Assembly: GCA_013153555.1 (NCBI GenBank)
Contig: JAADEF010000014.1
Location: 1-11,513 of the forward strand
Direction: 5' to 3'
DNA length: 11,513 nt
DNA from: Candidatus Nanohalarchaeota archaeon
GTDB taxonomy: Archaea > EX4484-52 > JAADEF01
Within the stretch, counting starts at the first letter, position 1. Each line of letters begins with the position of its first letter. Made by a program: the position numbers and the translations under genes. The notes beneath the pieces are model-generated. The model saw only the letters and a list, made by a program, of their open reading frames with translations. It was not told the DNA's origin and searched no databases. Positions 1-7,695 of this stretch are shown in pieces.

Positions 1-228
1 ATGGACAAGGGCATATTCTAAAAAAGCATCGTTTTTTATTTTTTCTTTAAACTCCTCTTTAGAAAGAAAAAAATAATCTTTTCCATGAATTTCACCAGGT
101 CTTGGTTTTCTTGTTGTAGCTGTAGTGATACGAACTAAGTTAGGTATTTCAGATAATAATTTATTTGTTAAAGTTGTTTTGCCCCCTCCAGCTGGAGAGG
201 ACAAAACAAAGAGTTTACCTTTTCTCAT
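1..228 (-). CDS. gmk: Guanylate kinase, N-terminal part (cut by window start)
   Basis: Guanylate kinase phosphorylates GMP (and dGMP) to GDP with ATP in the cytosol, an essential step of purine nucleotide supply. Only the first 76 residues are present; the frame stays open through base 1. Residues 6-17 hold a Walker A loop, SSPAGGGKTTL, followed by ITTATTRKPRPGEIHGKDYFFLS at about 34-56, which matches the GMP-binding TTRxxRxGE...DYxF signature of the family. The ATG overlaps the nuoN stop as ATGA (bases 225-228 on the complement), so translation is probably coupled to nuoN, and the gene looks like the last or a late member of the nuo transcript. The first glycine of the usual GPSGxGK loop is Ser-Pro-Ala here, while the GK[ST] core is intact. 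The identification is firm; the C-terminal lid and the end of the gene lie outside the window. Confidence 0.93.
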   Translation of the reverse strand, partial: MRKGKLFVLSSPAGGGKTTLTNKLLSEIPNLVRITTATTRKPRPGEIHGKDYFFLSKEEFKEKIKNDAFLEYALVH

Positions 229-1694
229 CTACCAATACTAGCAATTAATAAAGAAGTTACAGTTGTAGAGATATCATAGAAGAATGTTGGATAAATACCA
301 AAGAAAAGAACTACTATAGCCATAATTCCAATAGTTACTACTTCAGGAGGAGCTAGATTATGTCTTGAAGTTTTTACAGGGTCATACATATACATATATA
401 CAACAACTCTTAGATAATAACCTGCAGATATAATACTCATAACCACTAAAACTATAGCTAGCCACCATATATTTGAACCAATTAACGCTAAAAAAACATT
501 TAATTTGCCCATAAATCCAATTGTTGGAGGAATACCTAACATTGAAAACATAAAGATAAGCATAGCTAATGCTACAACTGGGTTTTTCTTAGCTAAACCT
601 TTGAAATCATCAATATGATTCGTCCAACCTGGAGTTTTTTCAAGAGCTGATAAGGTAATAAAAGCTCCTACTGACATAAAAAGATATATAAGGGAGTAAA
701 AAATCAAAGCTGAAATTCCAATTCCTGTTGGAGCTGCTAAAGCAGCAACTATATAACCTGTATGAGCAATAGAAGAATAAGCTAACATTCTTTTAACATT
801 TTCTTGTTTTAAAGCAATTATATTTCCTATTATCATAGATAAAGCTGCTAAGATTGCCCATGCTAAAGCCCATTCTTTTGATACAAACGGGAAAGCTTCA
901 ACCATTATTCTTAAAATAATTGCATAAGTAGCGATTTTTGCAACGGTTGCCATAAAAGCAGTAATAGGAGTTGGTGCTCCTTCGTAAGCATCTGGTGTCC
1001 AGTGATGGAAAGGTACAGCAGATGCCTTAAGAGCTAAACCTATTATTAATAATATTAAACCACCAATAACTCCATAATCTAAATTATTTAAGTTGACTTG
1101 TTTTGCTATTTCTAATGTATCAAAAGTTCCTGTCCTTCCATAAAGAATAGCAATAGCATAACTAATAATAGCTGTTCCTGTCCCACCTATTATTAAATAT
1201 TTAAAAGCTCCTTCTTTTGATTTGTAATCTCTTTTAAACATACCTGCAAGAATATAGGTAGCAACAGCAGAAAGTTCTAAACCAATATAAAAAGTAACAA
1301 GGTTTGGAGAAGAGACCATTATCATAGTTCCTAGAAGAGCAAAAAGAGTTAAATAGTAATATTCTCCATAATAGCTCTTTTTAGCATCAAAATAAGGTCT
1401 AAAATTTATTACTACGAATAAAGTTCCCATTATTAGAAATGCTTTAAAGAGTAAGGCAAATGTATCAACTAAATAAAGGCCATAAAATGTGACTCCTCCT
1501 TCTTTAATTATGGAGGTGCTTAAAAAAGCTAATATTAAACCAACAGTTGTGATTATCGTGATTGAAAATTTAGATTTAGAAAGTAATTCAAGAACAAATA
1601 CTATAAATGCTGTTAATAAAACGATTATCTCAGGTAATAAAATATAAAGATTAGGAAAAGTAAGTCCTGAGATTAACTGCTCTAAAATCGACAT
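225..1694 (-). CDS. nuoN: NADH-quinone oxidoreductase subunit N (antiporter-like pump subunit)
   Basis: NuoN is one of three antiporter-like membrane subunits of complex I, lying next to NuoK and NuoM, and it moves one proton per cycle. The 489 residues are almost entirely hydrophobic and fit the usual 14 transmembrane helices and normal family length. The pump residues can be placed: E140 in FYIGLELSA, K223 in LALKASAVPFHHWTPDAYEG, K253 in TVAKIATY, and K397 in GFMGKLNVF, where the third position is Lys as is typical of NuoN rather than the Glu or Asp of M and L. The ATG has a strong Shine-Dalgarno, AGGAGG, seven bases upstream inside the end of nuoM; the gap to the nuoM stop is three bases. 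The stop overlaps the gmk start. It is the last subunit of the nuo set. Confidence 0.97.
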   Translation of the reverse strand: MSILEQLISGLTFPNLYILLPEIIVLLTAFIVFVLELLSKSKFSITIITTVGLILAFLSTSIIKEGGVTFYGLYLVDTFALLFKAFLIMGTLFVVINFRPYFDAKKSYYGEYYYLTLFALLGTMIMVSSPNLVTFYIGLELSAVATYILAGMFKRDYKSKEGAFKYLIIGGTGTAIISYAIAILYGRTGTFDTLEIAKQVNLNNLDYGVIGGLILLIIGLALKASAVPFHHWTPDAYEGAPTPITAFMATVAKIATYAIILRIMVEAFPFVSKEWALAWAILAALSMIIGNIIALKQENVKRMLAYSSIAHTGYIVAALAAPTGIGISALIFYSLIYLFMSVGAFITLSALEKTPGWTNHIDDFKGLAKKNPVVALAMLIFMFSMLGIPPTIGFMGKLNVFLALIGSNIWWLAIVLVVMSIISAGYYLRVVVYMYMYDPVKTSRHNLAPPEVVTIGIMAIVVLFFGIYPTFFYDISTTVTSLLIASIGR

Positions 1695-1697
1695 TTC

Positions 1698-3206
1698 CTA
1701 GCCTCCTATAATCTTTGAAAGAATAGCAGCAGAAGTTGTTTCTATTAACTTTATCCACCATGCAGGATATAGTCCAAGAACAAACATCATAATAACTAAT
1801 GGTAAGAAAGAAAGTAACTCCGAAAATGTCATATCTTTTAATTTTTCCCACTGAGCTATTTTTTCAGGAGGAAGTAAACTTTCTTTAAACATAGATTTAT
1901 GATAAAGATAAAGAGTATATCCAGCACCTAGTATCAAACTAAGACCTGCTAAAACAGCTGTTAGAATACTTACCTTAAAAGTTCCAAGTAAAGCTAAAAA
2001 TTCTCCTACAAATCCAGATAAGCCAGGTAATCCTGCAGACGCCATGGCAGAAATTAAAAACATTGTAGCAAAAACAGGAACAAACTTAGCCATACCACCT
2101 AAATCTTTTAATTCATAAGAGTGAGCTCTTTCATATATCCATCCTGCTGCGAGGAATAAAGCAGCTGATGTAAAACCGTGAGAAATCATAGTAATTATAG
2201 CTCCGTTTAATCCTTCCATATTTAAAGCAAAAGTTCCAATTGTAACAAAACCCATATGTGAAACTGAAGAATAAGCAATAATTCTTTTTATATGTGTTTG
2301 AGATATTGCCATCATTGCTGTGTAAATAATGGCTATAACCCCTAAAGCAAACATAACAGGGACAAAGTATTTTGAAGCTTCTGGAAACCATGGTAAAGAA
2401 AATCTTACAAATCCGTATGTTCCCATTTTAAGTAAGACAGCAGCAAGAATAACTGACCCAGCTGTAGGCGCTTGAACGTGAGCAGCAGGTAACCATGTAT
2501 GAAATGGCCACATTGGTACTTTAATAGCAAATCCTAAAGCCAAGAGAAGGAAAAATATGATTTCTAACTTAAAAGGAAGTCCTAACTGAATAAAATCAAA
2601 ATAACTTGTAGAAAGGATTCCTTTTTCAAAATATTGGTATACATACATTCCTATAACACCAACAAGTAAGAAAAGAGAACCAAAGAATGTGTATATAAAG
2701 AATTTTGTAGCAGCATATATTCTTTCAGCATATCCCCACACTCCAATTATAAGAAACATAGGGATTAACATTGCTTCCCAAAAAATGTAGAACCAAACTA
2801 AATCCCAAGAAACAAATACTCCAATACAGGCTGCTTCTAATACAAGGAAAGCAATGAAATATTCCTTTATTCTTTTCTTTATGTTTGTGCTCCAAATAAA
2901 CGACACAAGAAAAGCCAGTGCTGTAAGCCAAACCATAGTTAAGCTAAGGGCATCAACACCTACTTCATAATTTACTCCAATTTGAGGAATCCATTCATAT
3001 TTTTCATAAAATTGGATTGCGTAAGTAGAGTAATCGTAGGCAAAAAGCATATATGTAGTTATAAGAAATACTATTGCTGATGCAAAGATACTTAAAGGTT
3101 TTGCTAATCTTTCTGATGCAAAGAATAAAATACCTGCAAATATTAGAGGTATTAATATAGAAATTGTAATCCATGGAGTTCCAGCATTAATAAATTCTAC
3201 AGTCAT
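1698..3206 (-). CDS. nuoM: NADH-quinone oxidoreductase subunit M (antiporter-like pump subunit)
   Basis: NuoM is the middle antiporter-like subunit of the complex I membrane arm. It is 502 residues long, close to the family norm, with about 14 membrane helices. Hallmarks are FYIFWEAMLIPMFLIIGVWG (E144), GFAIKVPMWPFHTWLPAAH (K229, H236), VLLKMGTYGF (K260), the ISHGFTSAALF helix (H343) and LSGFVGEFLAL (E402). Together these give the Glu-Lys-Lys-Glu proton path of NuoM; the terminal Glu separates it from NuoN and NuoL. The ATG is preceded by AGGGGG seven bases upstream, lying in the 11-base gap after nuoL. nuoN follows after three bases. Nothing looks broken or unusual. Confidence 0.97.
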   Translation of the reverse strand: MTVEFINAGTPWITISILIPLIFAGILFFASERLAKPLSIFASAIVFLITTYMLFAYDYSTYAIQFYEKYEWIPQIGVNYEVGVDALSLTMVWLTALAFLVSFIWSTNIKKRIKEYFIAFLVLEAACIGVFVSWDLVWFYIFWEAMLIPMFLIIGVWGYAERIYAATKFFIYTFFGSLFLLVGVIGMYVYQYFEKGILSTSYFDFIQLGLPFKLEIIFFLLLALGFAIKVPMWPFHTWLPAAHVQAPTAGSVILAAVLLKMGTYGFVRFSLPWFPEASKYFVPVMFALGVIAIIYTAMMAISQTHIKRIIAYSSVSHMGFVTIGTFALNMEGLNGAIITMISHGFTSAALFLAAGWIYERAHSYELKDLGGMAKFVPVFATMFLISAMASAGLPGLSGFVGEFLALLGTFKVSILTAVLAGLSLILGAGYTLYLYHKSMFKESLLPPEKIAQWEKLKDMTFSELLSFLPLVIMMFVLGLYPAWWIKLIETTSAAILSKIIGG

Positions 3207-3217
3207 TCTTCAGCCCC

Positions 3218-5164
3218 CTACACAAAAAGTAAGAATATTCCAAGGAATATTAAAATACCAATAGCCATTTGAAGAACATAAGCACTAATTCTTCCAGGTT
3301 GTAATAATCTCGCTTTACTACTTGTTGCAAGAGATGCTTTAGCAGAACCATCAACTATACCGTCAATAATAGTTTTGTCTCCAATAAACCATAAAATCTT
3401 TGAAAACTTATGATAACCATAAACAAAAATAGCATAGTAAACAAAATCAAAATACCATCTGTTGTAAAAGAGTAGATAGAAAGGTTTATATTCTCTTGCA
3501 ATTTTCCTTGGGTCAATAATTCTTCTTTGATACATAAGATAAGCTAAGAAAATACCCCCTATGGCTGTAAATAATGTTAGTAAACCCAGAGGAGATGTTA
3601 ATGAATGAATGAGGAAATGTAGTACTCCTTCTGGTATATGAACATGATGAGCTCTAGATAAACCTTCTTCTGCTAGCATTTTTACTTCTTCATTTAAGAA
3701 AGGTATATAATGAGGGTCTAGTGAAGGCTTTAAGAAATTAGCAAAGAAATCTTTAAAGAAACCAAGTATAACAGCTCCTGTAGCAAGTACTATAAGAGGG
3801 ACTGTCATTGACATAGGTGATTCATGAACATGTTTTTTAATATGAGGGTCTAATCTATCTCCATCTTCAAAAGCTAAGAAATATAATCTGAAAATATAGA
3901 AAGCTGTTAAAGCAGCTCCACCCCATAAGAATAACCAAGCAAGTTTATTTATTTCAAAAGCTCCTTCAATAATAGGGTCTTTAGAGAAGAAGCCTGCAAA
4001 AGGAGGTATTCCAGCAAGAGCCAAAGCTCCTATTAAAAATGTAGCCGCTGTAATTGGCATATACTTTCTAAGCTGTCCCATTTTTTGAATATTAAGAATA
4101 TGATGAATCCCTATTAAGACTGAACCTGCTGCAAGGAAAAGAAGAGCCTTAAATACGGCGTGAGATGTTAGGTGGAACATTCCTTCTTTAAATAATCCTA
4201 GTCCTTCTGCTGCAAACATATACCCAAGTTGAGACATTGTAGAATAAGCAATGATTCTCTTAATATCATTTTGAACAAGTCCCATTGTTGCTGCGATGAA
4301 AGCAGAAGCTACTCCAACAAATAAGACAACATCTAAAGCTATTTCTGAAGCAGCAAAAATCGGCATTAATCTAGCAACCATGTATACACCAGCTGCAACC
4401 ATTGTAGCAGCGTGGATTAGAGCTGAAACTGGAGTAGGACCTTCCATAGCATTAGGTAACCATATATGGAGCCCTAATTGTGCAGATTTACCAACAGCAC
4501 CACCAAAAAGAAGTAATGCAATAGCTGTTACAGTCCAAAATCCAGCTTCAGGAATTTTGTTAAAAATATCTATATAATCTAGTGTCCCAAAAGTAACAAA
4601 AGCTAAAATAACTCCTGTTAAGAATAACCAATCTCCAACTCTATTAACAATAAATGATTCAAAAGCTGCATCTGCAGCAGAGCTTTTATGGTGATAAAAA
4701 CCGATAAGAAGATATGATGCTAAACCTACACCTTCCCATCCAAAGAATAACTGAACAAGGTTATCTGATAACGTAAGCATTAGCATCATAAATACAAACA
4801 AAGATAGATATGCAAAAAATCTAGGATAGGAAGGTTCATTTCTCATATAGCCAGTAGCAAATATGAAAATAAATGTCGAAATTACTGTAACAACACAAGT
4901 CATTAAAGCAGACAAAGGATCCCAGAATAAGCTAACAGAAACAGAATAATCTCCAATAGGAAGCCATGTATAAAGTTTTAAGTCGTAATAACCACCACTA
5001 ACAGCAACTTTTATAAAACCTATAACAGATACTATCGCAGATATAGCAACACCCGCTACAGCAATAATACCTGCTAAAGGTTCTCTTAAAAACTTATACC
5101 CAAATAAGCCAATAATAATGAAAGCAATCAGTGGAGAGAACGGTATAATCCATAAGTATTCCAT
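3218..5164 (-). CDS. nuoL: NADH-quinone oxidoreductase subunit L (distal pump subunit with lateral helix)
   Basis: NuoL is the distal antiporter-like subunit and carries the long lateral helix that runs along the membrane arm. At 648 residues it is slightly longer than many homologues. Visible landmarks are FFGWEGVGLASYLLIGF (E144), FIVNRVGD at 171-178, GKSAQLGLHIWLPNAMEGPTPVSALIHAATMVAAG from 225 (K226, H251), HLTSHAVFKALLFL (K339) and FFSKDPI (K395, D396). After about residue 535 an aromatic and charged stretch (RRIIDPRKIAREYKPF onward) fits the lateral helix, and a last membrane helix follows at the C-terminus. A histidine-containing loop, SRAHHVHIPEG, lies near residue 500. The ATG has GAGGAG four bases upstream, and the gap after nuoK is 13 bases. 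Confidence 0.97.
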   Translation of the reverse strand: MEYLWIIPFSPLIAFIIIGLFGYKFLREPLAGIIAVAGVAISAIVSVIGFIKVAVSGGYYDLKLYTWLPIGDYSVSVSLFWDPLSALMTCVVTVISTFIFIFATGYMRNEPSYPRFFAYLSLFVFMMLMLTLSDNLVQLFFGWEGVGLASYLLIGFYHHKSSAADAAFESFIVNRVGDWLFLTGVILAFVTFGTLDYIDIFNKIPEAGFWTVTAIALLLFGGAVGKSAQLGLHIWLPNAMEGPTPVSALIHAATMVAAGVYMVARLMPIFAASEIALDVVLFVGVASAFIAATMGLVQNDIKRIIAYSTMSQLGYMFAAEGLGLFKEGMFHLTSHAVFKALLFLAAGSVLIGIHHILNIQKMGQLRKYMPITAATFLIGALALAGIPPFAGFFSKDPIIEGAFEINKLAWLFLWGGAALTAFYIFRLYFLAFEDGDRLDPHIKKHVHESPMSMTVPLIVLATGAVILGFFKDFFANFLKPSLDPHYIPFLNEEVKMLAEEGLSRAHHVHIPEGVLHFLIHSLTSPLGLLTLFTAIGGIFLAYLMYQRRIIDPRKIAREYKPFYLLFYNRWYFDFVYYAIFVYGYHKFSKILWFIGDKTIIDGIVDGSAKASLATSSKARLLQPGRISAYVLQMAIGILIFLGIFLLFV

Positions 5165-5177
5165 TTTTCTCCTCTTC

Positions 5178-5480
5178 TTATAGTTTTAATTCTGTTAATG
5201 TATTAACATCTACATCTTTTCTTAATCTATATATTGCCATAATGAGCCCAAGACCAATTGCTGCTTCAGCAGCTGCTATTGTAAGAATAAAGAATACAAA
5301 GACCTGACCTGAAACGTCAGCAAGTTTCATATCAAAAGCTACAAAAGCTATATTAACAGCATTCAACATCAATTCCGTGGATAAAAGTATAGCAATTATA
5401 TTTTTACGAATAATAACACCTATAAGGCCTAATACAAGTAGCAATCCACTTAGAGCTACATAGTATTCATAAGGAACCAT
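5178..5480 (-). CDS. nuoK: NADH-quinone oxidoreductase subunit K
   Basis: NuoK is the small membrane subunit (related to mitochondrial ND4L and MrpC) that helps connect the quinone cavity to the antiporter-like subunits. The 100 residues make three transmembrane helices. The two buried glutamates that define the family are at the standard positions: E36 in LLSTELMLNAVN and E72 in TIAAAEAAIGLGL. The C-terminus is a short charged tail, RLRKDVDVNTLTELKL. The gene overlaps the end of nuoJ by 14 bases, and its ribosome binding site GAGGAGG sits inside nuoJ six bases before the ATG, so the two genes are probably translationally coupled. nuoL follows after 13 bases. Confidence 0.97.
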   Translation of the reverse strand: MVPYEYYVALSGLLLVLGLIGVIIRKNIIAILLSTELMLNAVNIAFVAFDMKLADVSGQVFVFFILTIAAAEAAIGLGLIMAIYRLRKDVDVNTLTELKL

Positions 5481-6006
5481 TACTAGCCTCCTCTTCTATT
5501 ACATGATCTTTTTTACCTATTATGATAGCTCCAATCATTGCAACTAATAGAATTATAGAAGCAACTTCAAAAGGAAAAAGATACTTAGTAAATAATACAG
5601 AAGCTACTGCTTTTACATTACCCATTTCTTTAATAACTTCTGAAGTAAACATTCCTACATTTGATTTCCAAGCTCCATATAAAGAAACATATGCCAGCTC
5701 TATAAAAATAAGAAAGCCAACAGGTAAAGATACAAACATATAATTAGGGTCTATAGTTTCTCCTTTAAATTCCGGAACTGTAGATATTACTAAAACATAG
5801 AAAACAACAATAGCTACAGCATAAATAATAATTTGTAAAGCTCCAATTAATTCTGCACCCATAGTAAAGAATAAACCAGACACCATTATAAGAGTAGATA
5901 TTAAAGATAGGACAGCATATACAATATTTTTAAGAAATACAACACCTATAGCTGATAAAACAGCTAAAGTAGAAAAAATCCAAAAGGAAAGGCTAGTTAA
6001 CTCCAT
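5467..6006 (-). CDS. nuoJ: NADH-quinone oxidoreductase subunit J
   Basis: NuoJ (ND6 in mitochondria) is a five-helix membrane subunit next to NuoA, H and K; its third helix changes conformation in the coupling cycle. The protein has 179 residues with five hydrophobic segments and an acidic C-terminal tail (GKKDHVIEEEASNGSL). The conserved third-helix region is ELIGALQIIIYAVAIVVFYV, residues 52-71. The family usually has Tyr-Ala-Gly-Ala here, whereas this protein has Tyr62-Ala-Val64-Ala, which is notable at a place where a glycine allows a pi-bulge. The ATG overlaps the last 10 bases of nuoI; a TGGGGGC stretch about seven bases upstream, inside nuoI, can serve as ribosome binding site. The 3' end overlaps nuoK by 14 bases. 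Confidence 0.95.
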   Translation of the reverse strand: MELTSLSFWIFSTLAVLSAIGVVFLKNIVYAVLSLISTLIMVSGLFFTMGAELIGALQIIIYAVAIVVFYVLVISTVPEFKGETIDPNYMFVSLPVGFLIFIELAYVSLYGAWKSNVGMFTSEVIKEMGNVKAVASVLFTKYLFPFEVASIILLVAMIGAIIIGKKDHVIEEEASNGSL

Positions 6007-6599
6007 TTAATTTGCCCCCATAGTTTACTTCTTTCTTTATCATCTATCCAGATTCTATCAGGTTCGTGATACCTTCTATTATCAAAGTCTTTAGCTCGTT
6101 CTGTTAAATCTGATAAATGGGCAACACCACTAGCTCTATGATACCCAGCAACTTCATAAATATCTGTGTGAATAATACAATCAACAGGACAAGCTTCTGT
6201 GCATAAGCCACAATACATACAATTAAGAAGATTCATATCAAATTTTATAACTTTTTTTCTTCCATTAGGAAGCTGAACAGCTTCAATTTTAAATAATTCA
6301 GGAACTGGGCAGGCTTGCTGGCACATATAACAAGCAACACATCTGCTTTCTCCATCTTTTATTTCCATAAACTTTTCTAAAACCTTAAAAGATGGAGGTT
6401 CTTTACCATTTTTTATTCTATGTCCATGAACTCCTCTAAATCTTTTGGGAGGAGTTAATTTCTCAAATGGATATTTTGTAGTTATAGTTCTTCTAAAGAA
6501 ATTTTTAAGTGTTATTTTCATACCTCTTAAAAAATCTAGAAAAAATATTTTTTCAGTATTTGTAAGTTTAGGTCTTTCAACATATCTTACTTTTATCAT
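5997..6599 (-). CDS. nuoI: NADH-quinone oxidoreductase subunit I (two [4Fe-4S] ferredoxin-type subunit)
   Basis: NuoI carries clusters N6a and N6b and passes electrons to cluster N2 in NuoB. Two full ferredoxin motifs are present: CVACYMCQQACP and CMYCGLCTEACP, eight cysteines in all (C87, C90, C93, C97 and C127, C130, C133, C137 counted from the ATG used here). The N-terminal LRGMKITLKNFF helix is the amphipathic segment that lies against the membrane arm. The chosen ATG gives MIKVRYVERPKL, 200 residues, and starts seven bases after the nuoH stop. The frame can be extended five codons to a TTG at 6612-6614, which would overlap nuoH by eight bases, but no Shine-Dalgarno precedes it. The ATG itself has only a weak GGATAAG upstream, so the exact start is uncertain while the gene is not. 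Confidence 0.95.
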   Translation of the reverse strand: MIKVRYVERPKLTNTEKIFFLDFLRGMKITLKNFFRRTITTKYPFEKLTPPKRFRGVHGHRIKNGKEPPSFKVLEKFMEIKDGESRCVACYMCQQACPVPELFKIEAVQLPNGRKKVIKFDMNLLNCMYCGLCTEACPVDCIIHTDIYEVAGYHRASGVAHLSDLTERAKDFDNRRYHEPDRIWIDDKERSKLWGQIKWS

Positions 6600-6606
6600 C
6601 TGTTTC

Positions 6607-7617
6607 TTATCCAAAAATCATTATCCATATTGCTACAATGAAAATATTTGCTAGAGCTAAAGGAAGCATTACTTTCCAAGCAAGTTCAGTAATTTGGTCT
6701 ACTCTGTATCTAGGAAGAGTCCAATGAACCCATAAAAAGAACATAAATACCATAAATAGTTTAATCATAAACCATACAAAGCTAGATATAGGTAAACCAT
6801 CCATGAATGGGAAAGGATGCCAACCTCCAAAGAAAAGAATAACTGTAATTGCACTTAAAACAAATGTTGCTATATACCACTCTGCTAATGGAAATAGCCC
6901 AAACTTCATAGCAGAGTATTCAGTAACATATCCTCCAACAAGTTCAGCTTCTGCTTCTTGAACATCAAAAGGTGTTCTACCTGTTTCAGCTAAAACAGCA
7001 AATATCATAACAACAAAAGCAAGAATATTAGGGATAATAAACCATAATCCTTCTTGAGCATCTACAATACCTTTAAGAGAAAACGTTCCTGCTTGCATAA
7101 TAGGTCCAGCAATAGCAAAACCTAGAGCAACTTCATATCCTATAAGAACTGCTGCTTTTCTTAAACCACCTATCATTGGATATTTTGAATTTGAAGCCCA
7201 ACCAGCAAAAATTACCCCATAAAGAGAAATACTTCCAAAAGCTAAAGCAAGTAAAAGACCTACATTAACATCTGATATGTATGGATATATAGTAAAACCA
7301 AATATTTCAAAAGGTTCTCCAAAAGGAACAACGGCCAGTATCATTATAGCTGGAACAAAAGCTAATAAAGAAGCTAGATAAAATAAGAATTTATCTGCAC
7401 TATCTGGGACAAGGTCTTCTTTTGTTAAAACTTTTAAAGCATCAGCTATAGGTTGTAAAAACCCATGAGGTCCTACATGTAAAGGACCCGGTCTTTGTTG
7501 AACATGACCTGCAAATTTTCTTTCTACTAGTGTTAAATAAGCTGCAGCTAAGAACATTCCTACAATGAAAATTAGAGATTTTATGGTTATTCCAACGATA
7601 GCACCCAGAGTTTCCAT
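6607..7617 (-). CDS. nuoH: NADH-quinone oxidoreductase subunit H (quinone-site membrane subunit)
   Basis: NuoH (ND1) forms the quinone entry channel and joins the Q-module to the membrane arm. From the preferred start it has 336 residues and eight or so membrane helices. Signatures are YLTLVERKFAGHVQQRPGP (E32; RPGP at 42-45), VGPHGFLQPIADALKVLTKEDLVP, the acidic quinone-loop region TPFDVQEAEAELVGGYVTEYS, and a C-terminal WVHWTLPRYRVDQI. The preferred ATG at 7615-7617 has AGAGG five bases upstream. A longer version starting at 7653 adds MFFTIICVKEVR, lacks any ribosome binding site and is not typical of the family. A 78-base spacer separates it from nuoCD; in many bacteria nuoE, F and G lie between these two genes, and here they are absent. 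Confidence 0.96.
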   Translation of the reverse strand: METLGAIVGITIKSLIFIVGMFLAAAYLTLVERKFAGHVQQRPGPLHVGPHGFLQPIADALKVLTKEDLVPDSADKFLFYLASLLAFVPAIMILAVVPFGEPFEIFGFTIYPYISDVNVGLLLALAFGSISLYGVIFAGWASNSKYPMIGGLRKAAVLIGYEVALGFAIAGPIMQAGTFSLKGIVDAQEGLWFIIPNILAFVVMIFAVLAETGRTPFDVQEAEAELVGGYVTEYSAMKFGLFPLAEWYIATFVLSAITVILFFGGWHPFPFMDGLPISSFVWFMIKLFMVFMFFLWVHWTLPRYRVDQITELAWKVMLPLALANIFIVAIWIMIFG

Positions 7618-7622
7618 CCTAA

Positions 7623-7627
7623 CCTCT
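7623..7627 (-). promoter_or_regulatory. Ribosome binding site deciding the nuoH start
   Basis: The complement reads AGAGG, then five bases, then ATG at 7617. The in-frame ATG at 7653 has only T- and A-rich sequence before it, so this site argues for the shorter NuoH beginning METLGAIV. Confidence 0.75.
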
Positions 7628-7695
7628 TTAACACAGATTATTGTAAAAAACATATTAACATAACTTTTGTTGAAAATAAAACGGTGTTTGTTTTG

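Noticed and set aside
1651..1851. Minus-strand frame across the nuoM-nuoN junction
   Set aside because: It lies out of frame within the conserved ends of nuoM and nuoN and has no ribosome binding site or recognisable protein pattern.
4296..4577. Plus-strand open frame of 93 codons opposite nuoL
   Set aside because: Alanine- and threonine-rich antisense translation of conserved membrane helices of NuoL, typical of a shadow frame; no separate evidence for a gene.
7618..7653. N-terminal extension of NuoH starting at the ATG at 7653
   Set aside because: No Shine-Dalgarno precedes it, the added 12 residues are not typical of the family, and a good site (AGAGG) precedes the ATG at 7617.
7618..7695. 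Internal promoter or decayed nuoG between nuoCD and nuoH
   Set aside because: The 78-base spacer has a TACAAT-like box but no acceptable -35, and it is too short and too AT-rich to show any coding remnant.
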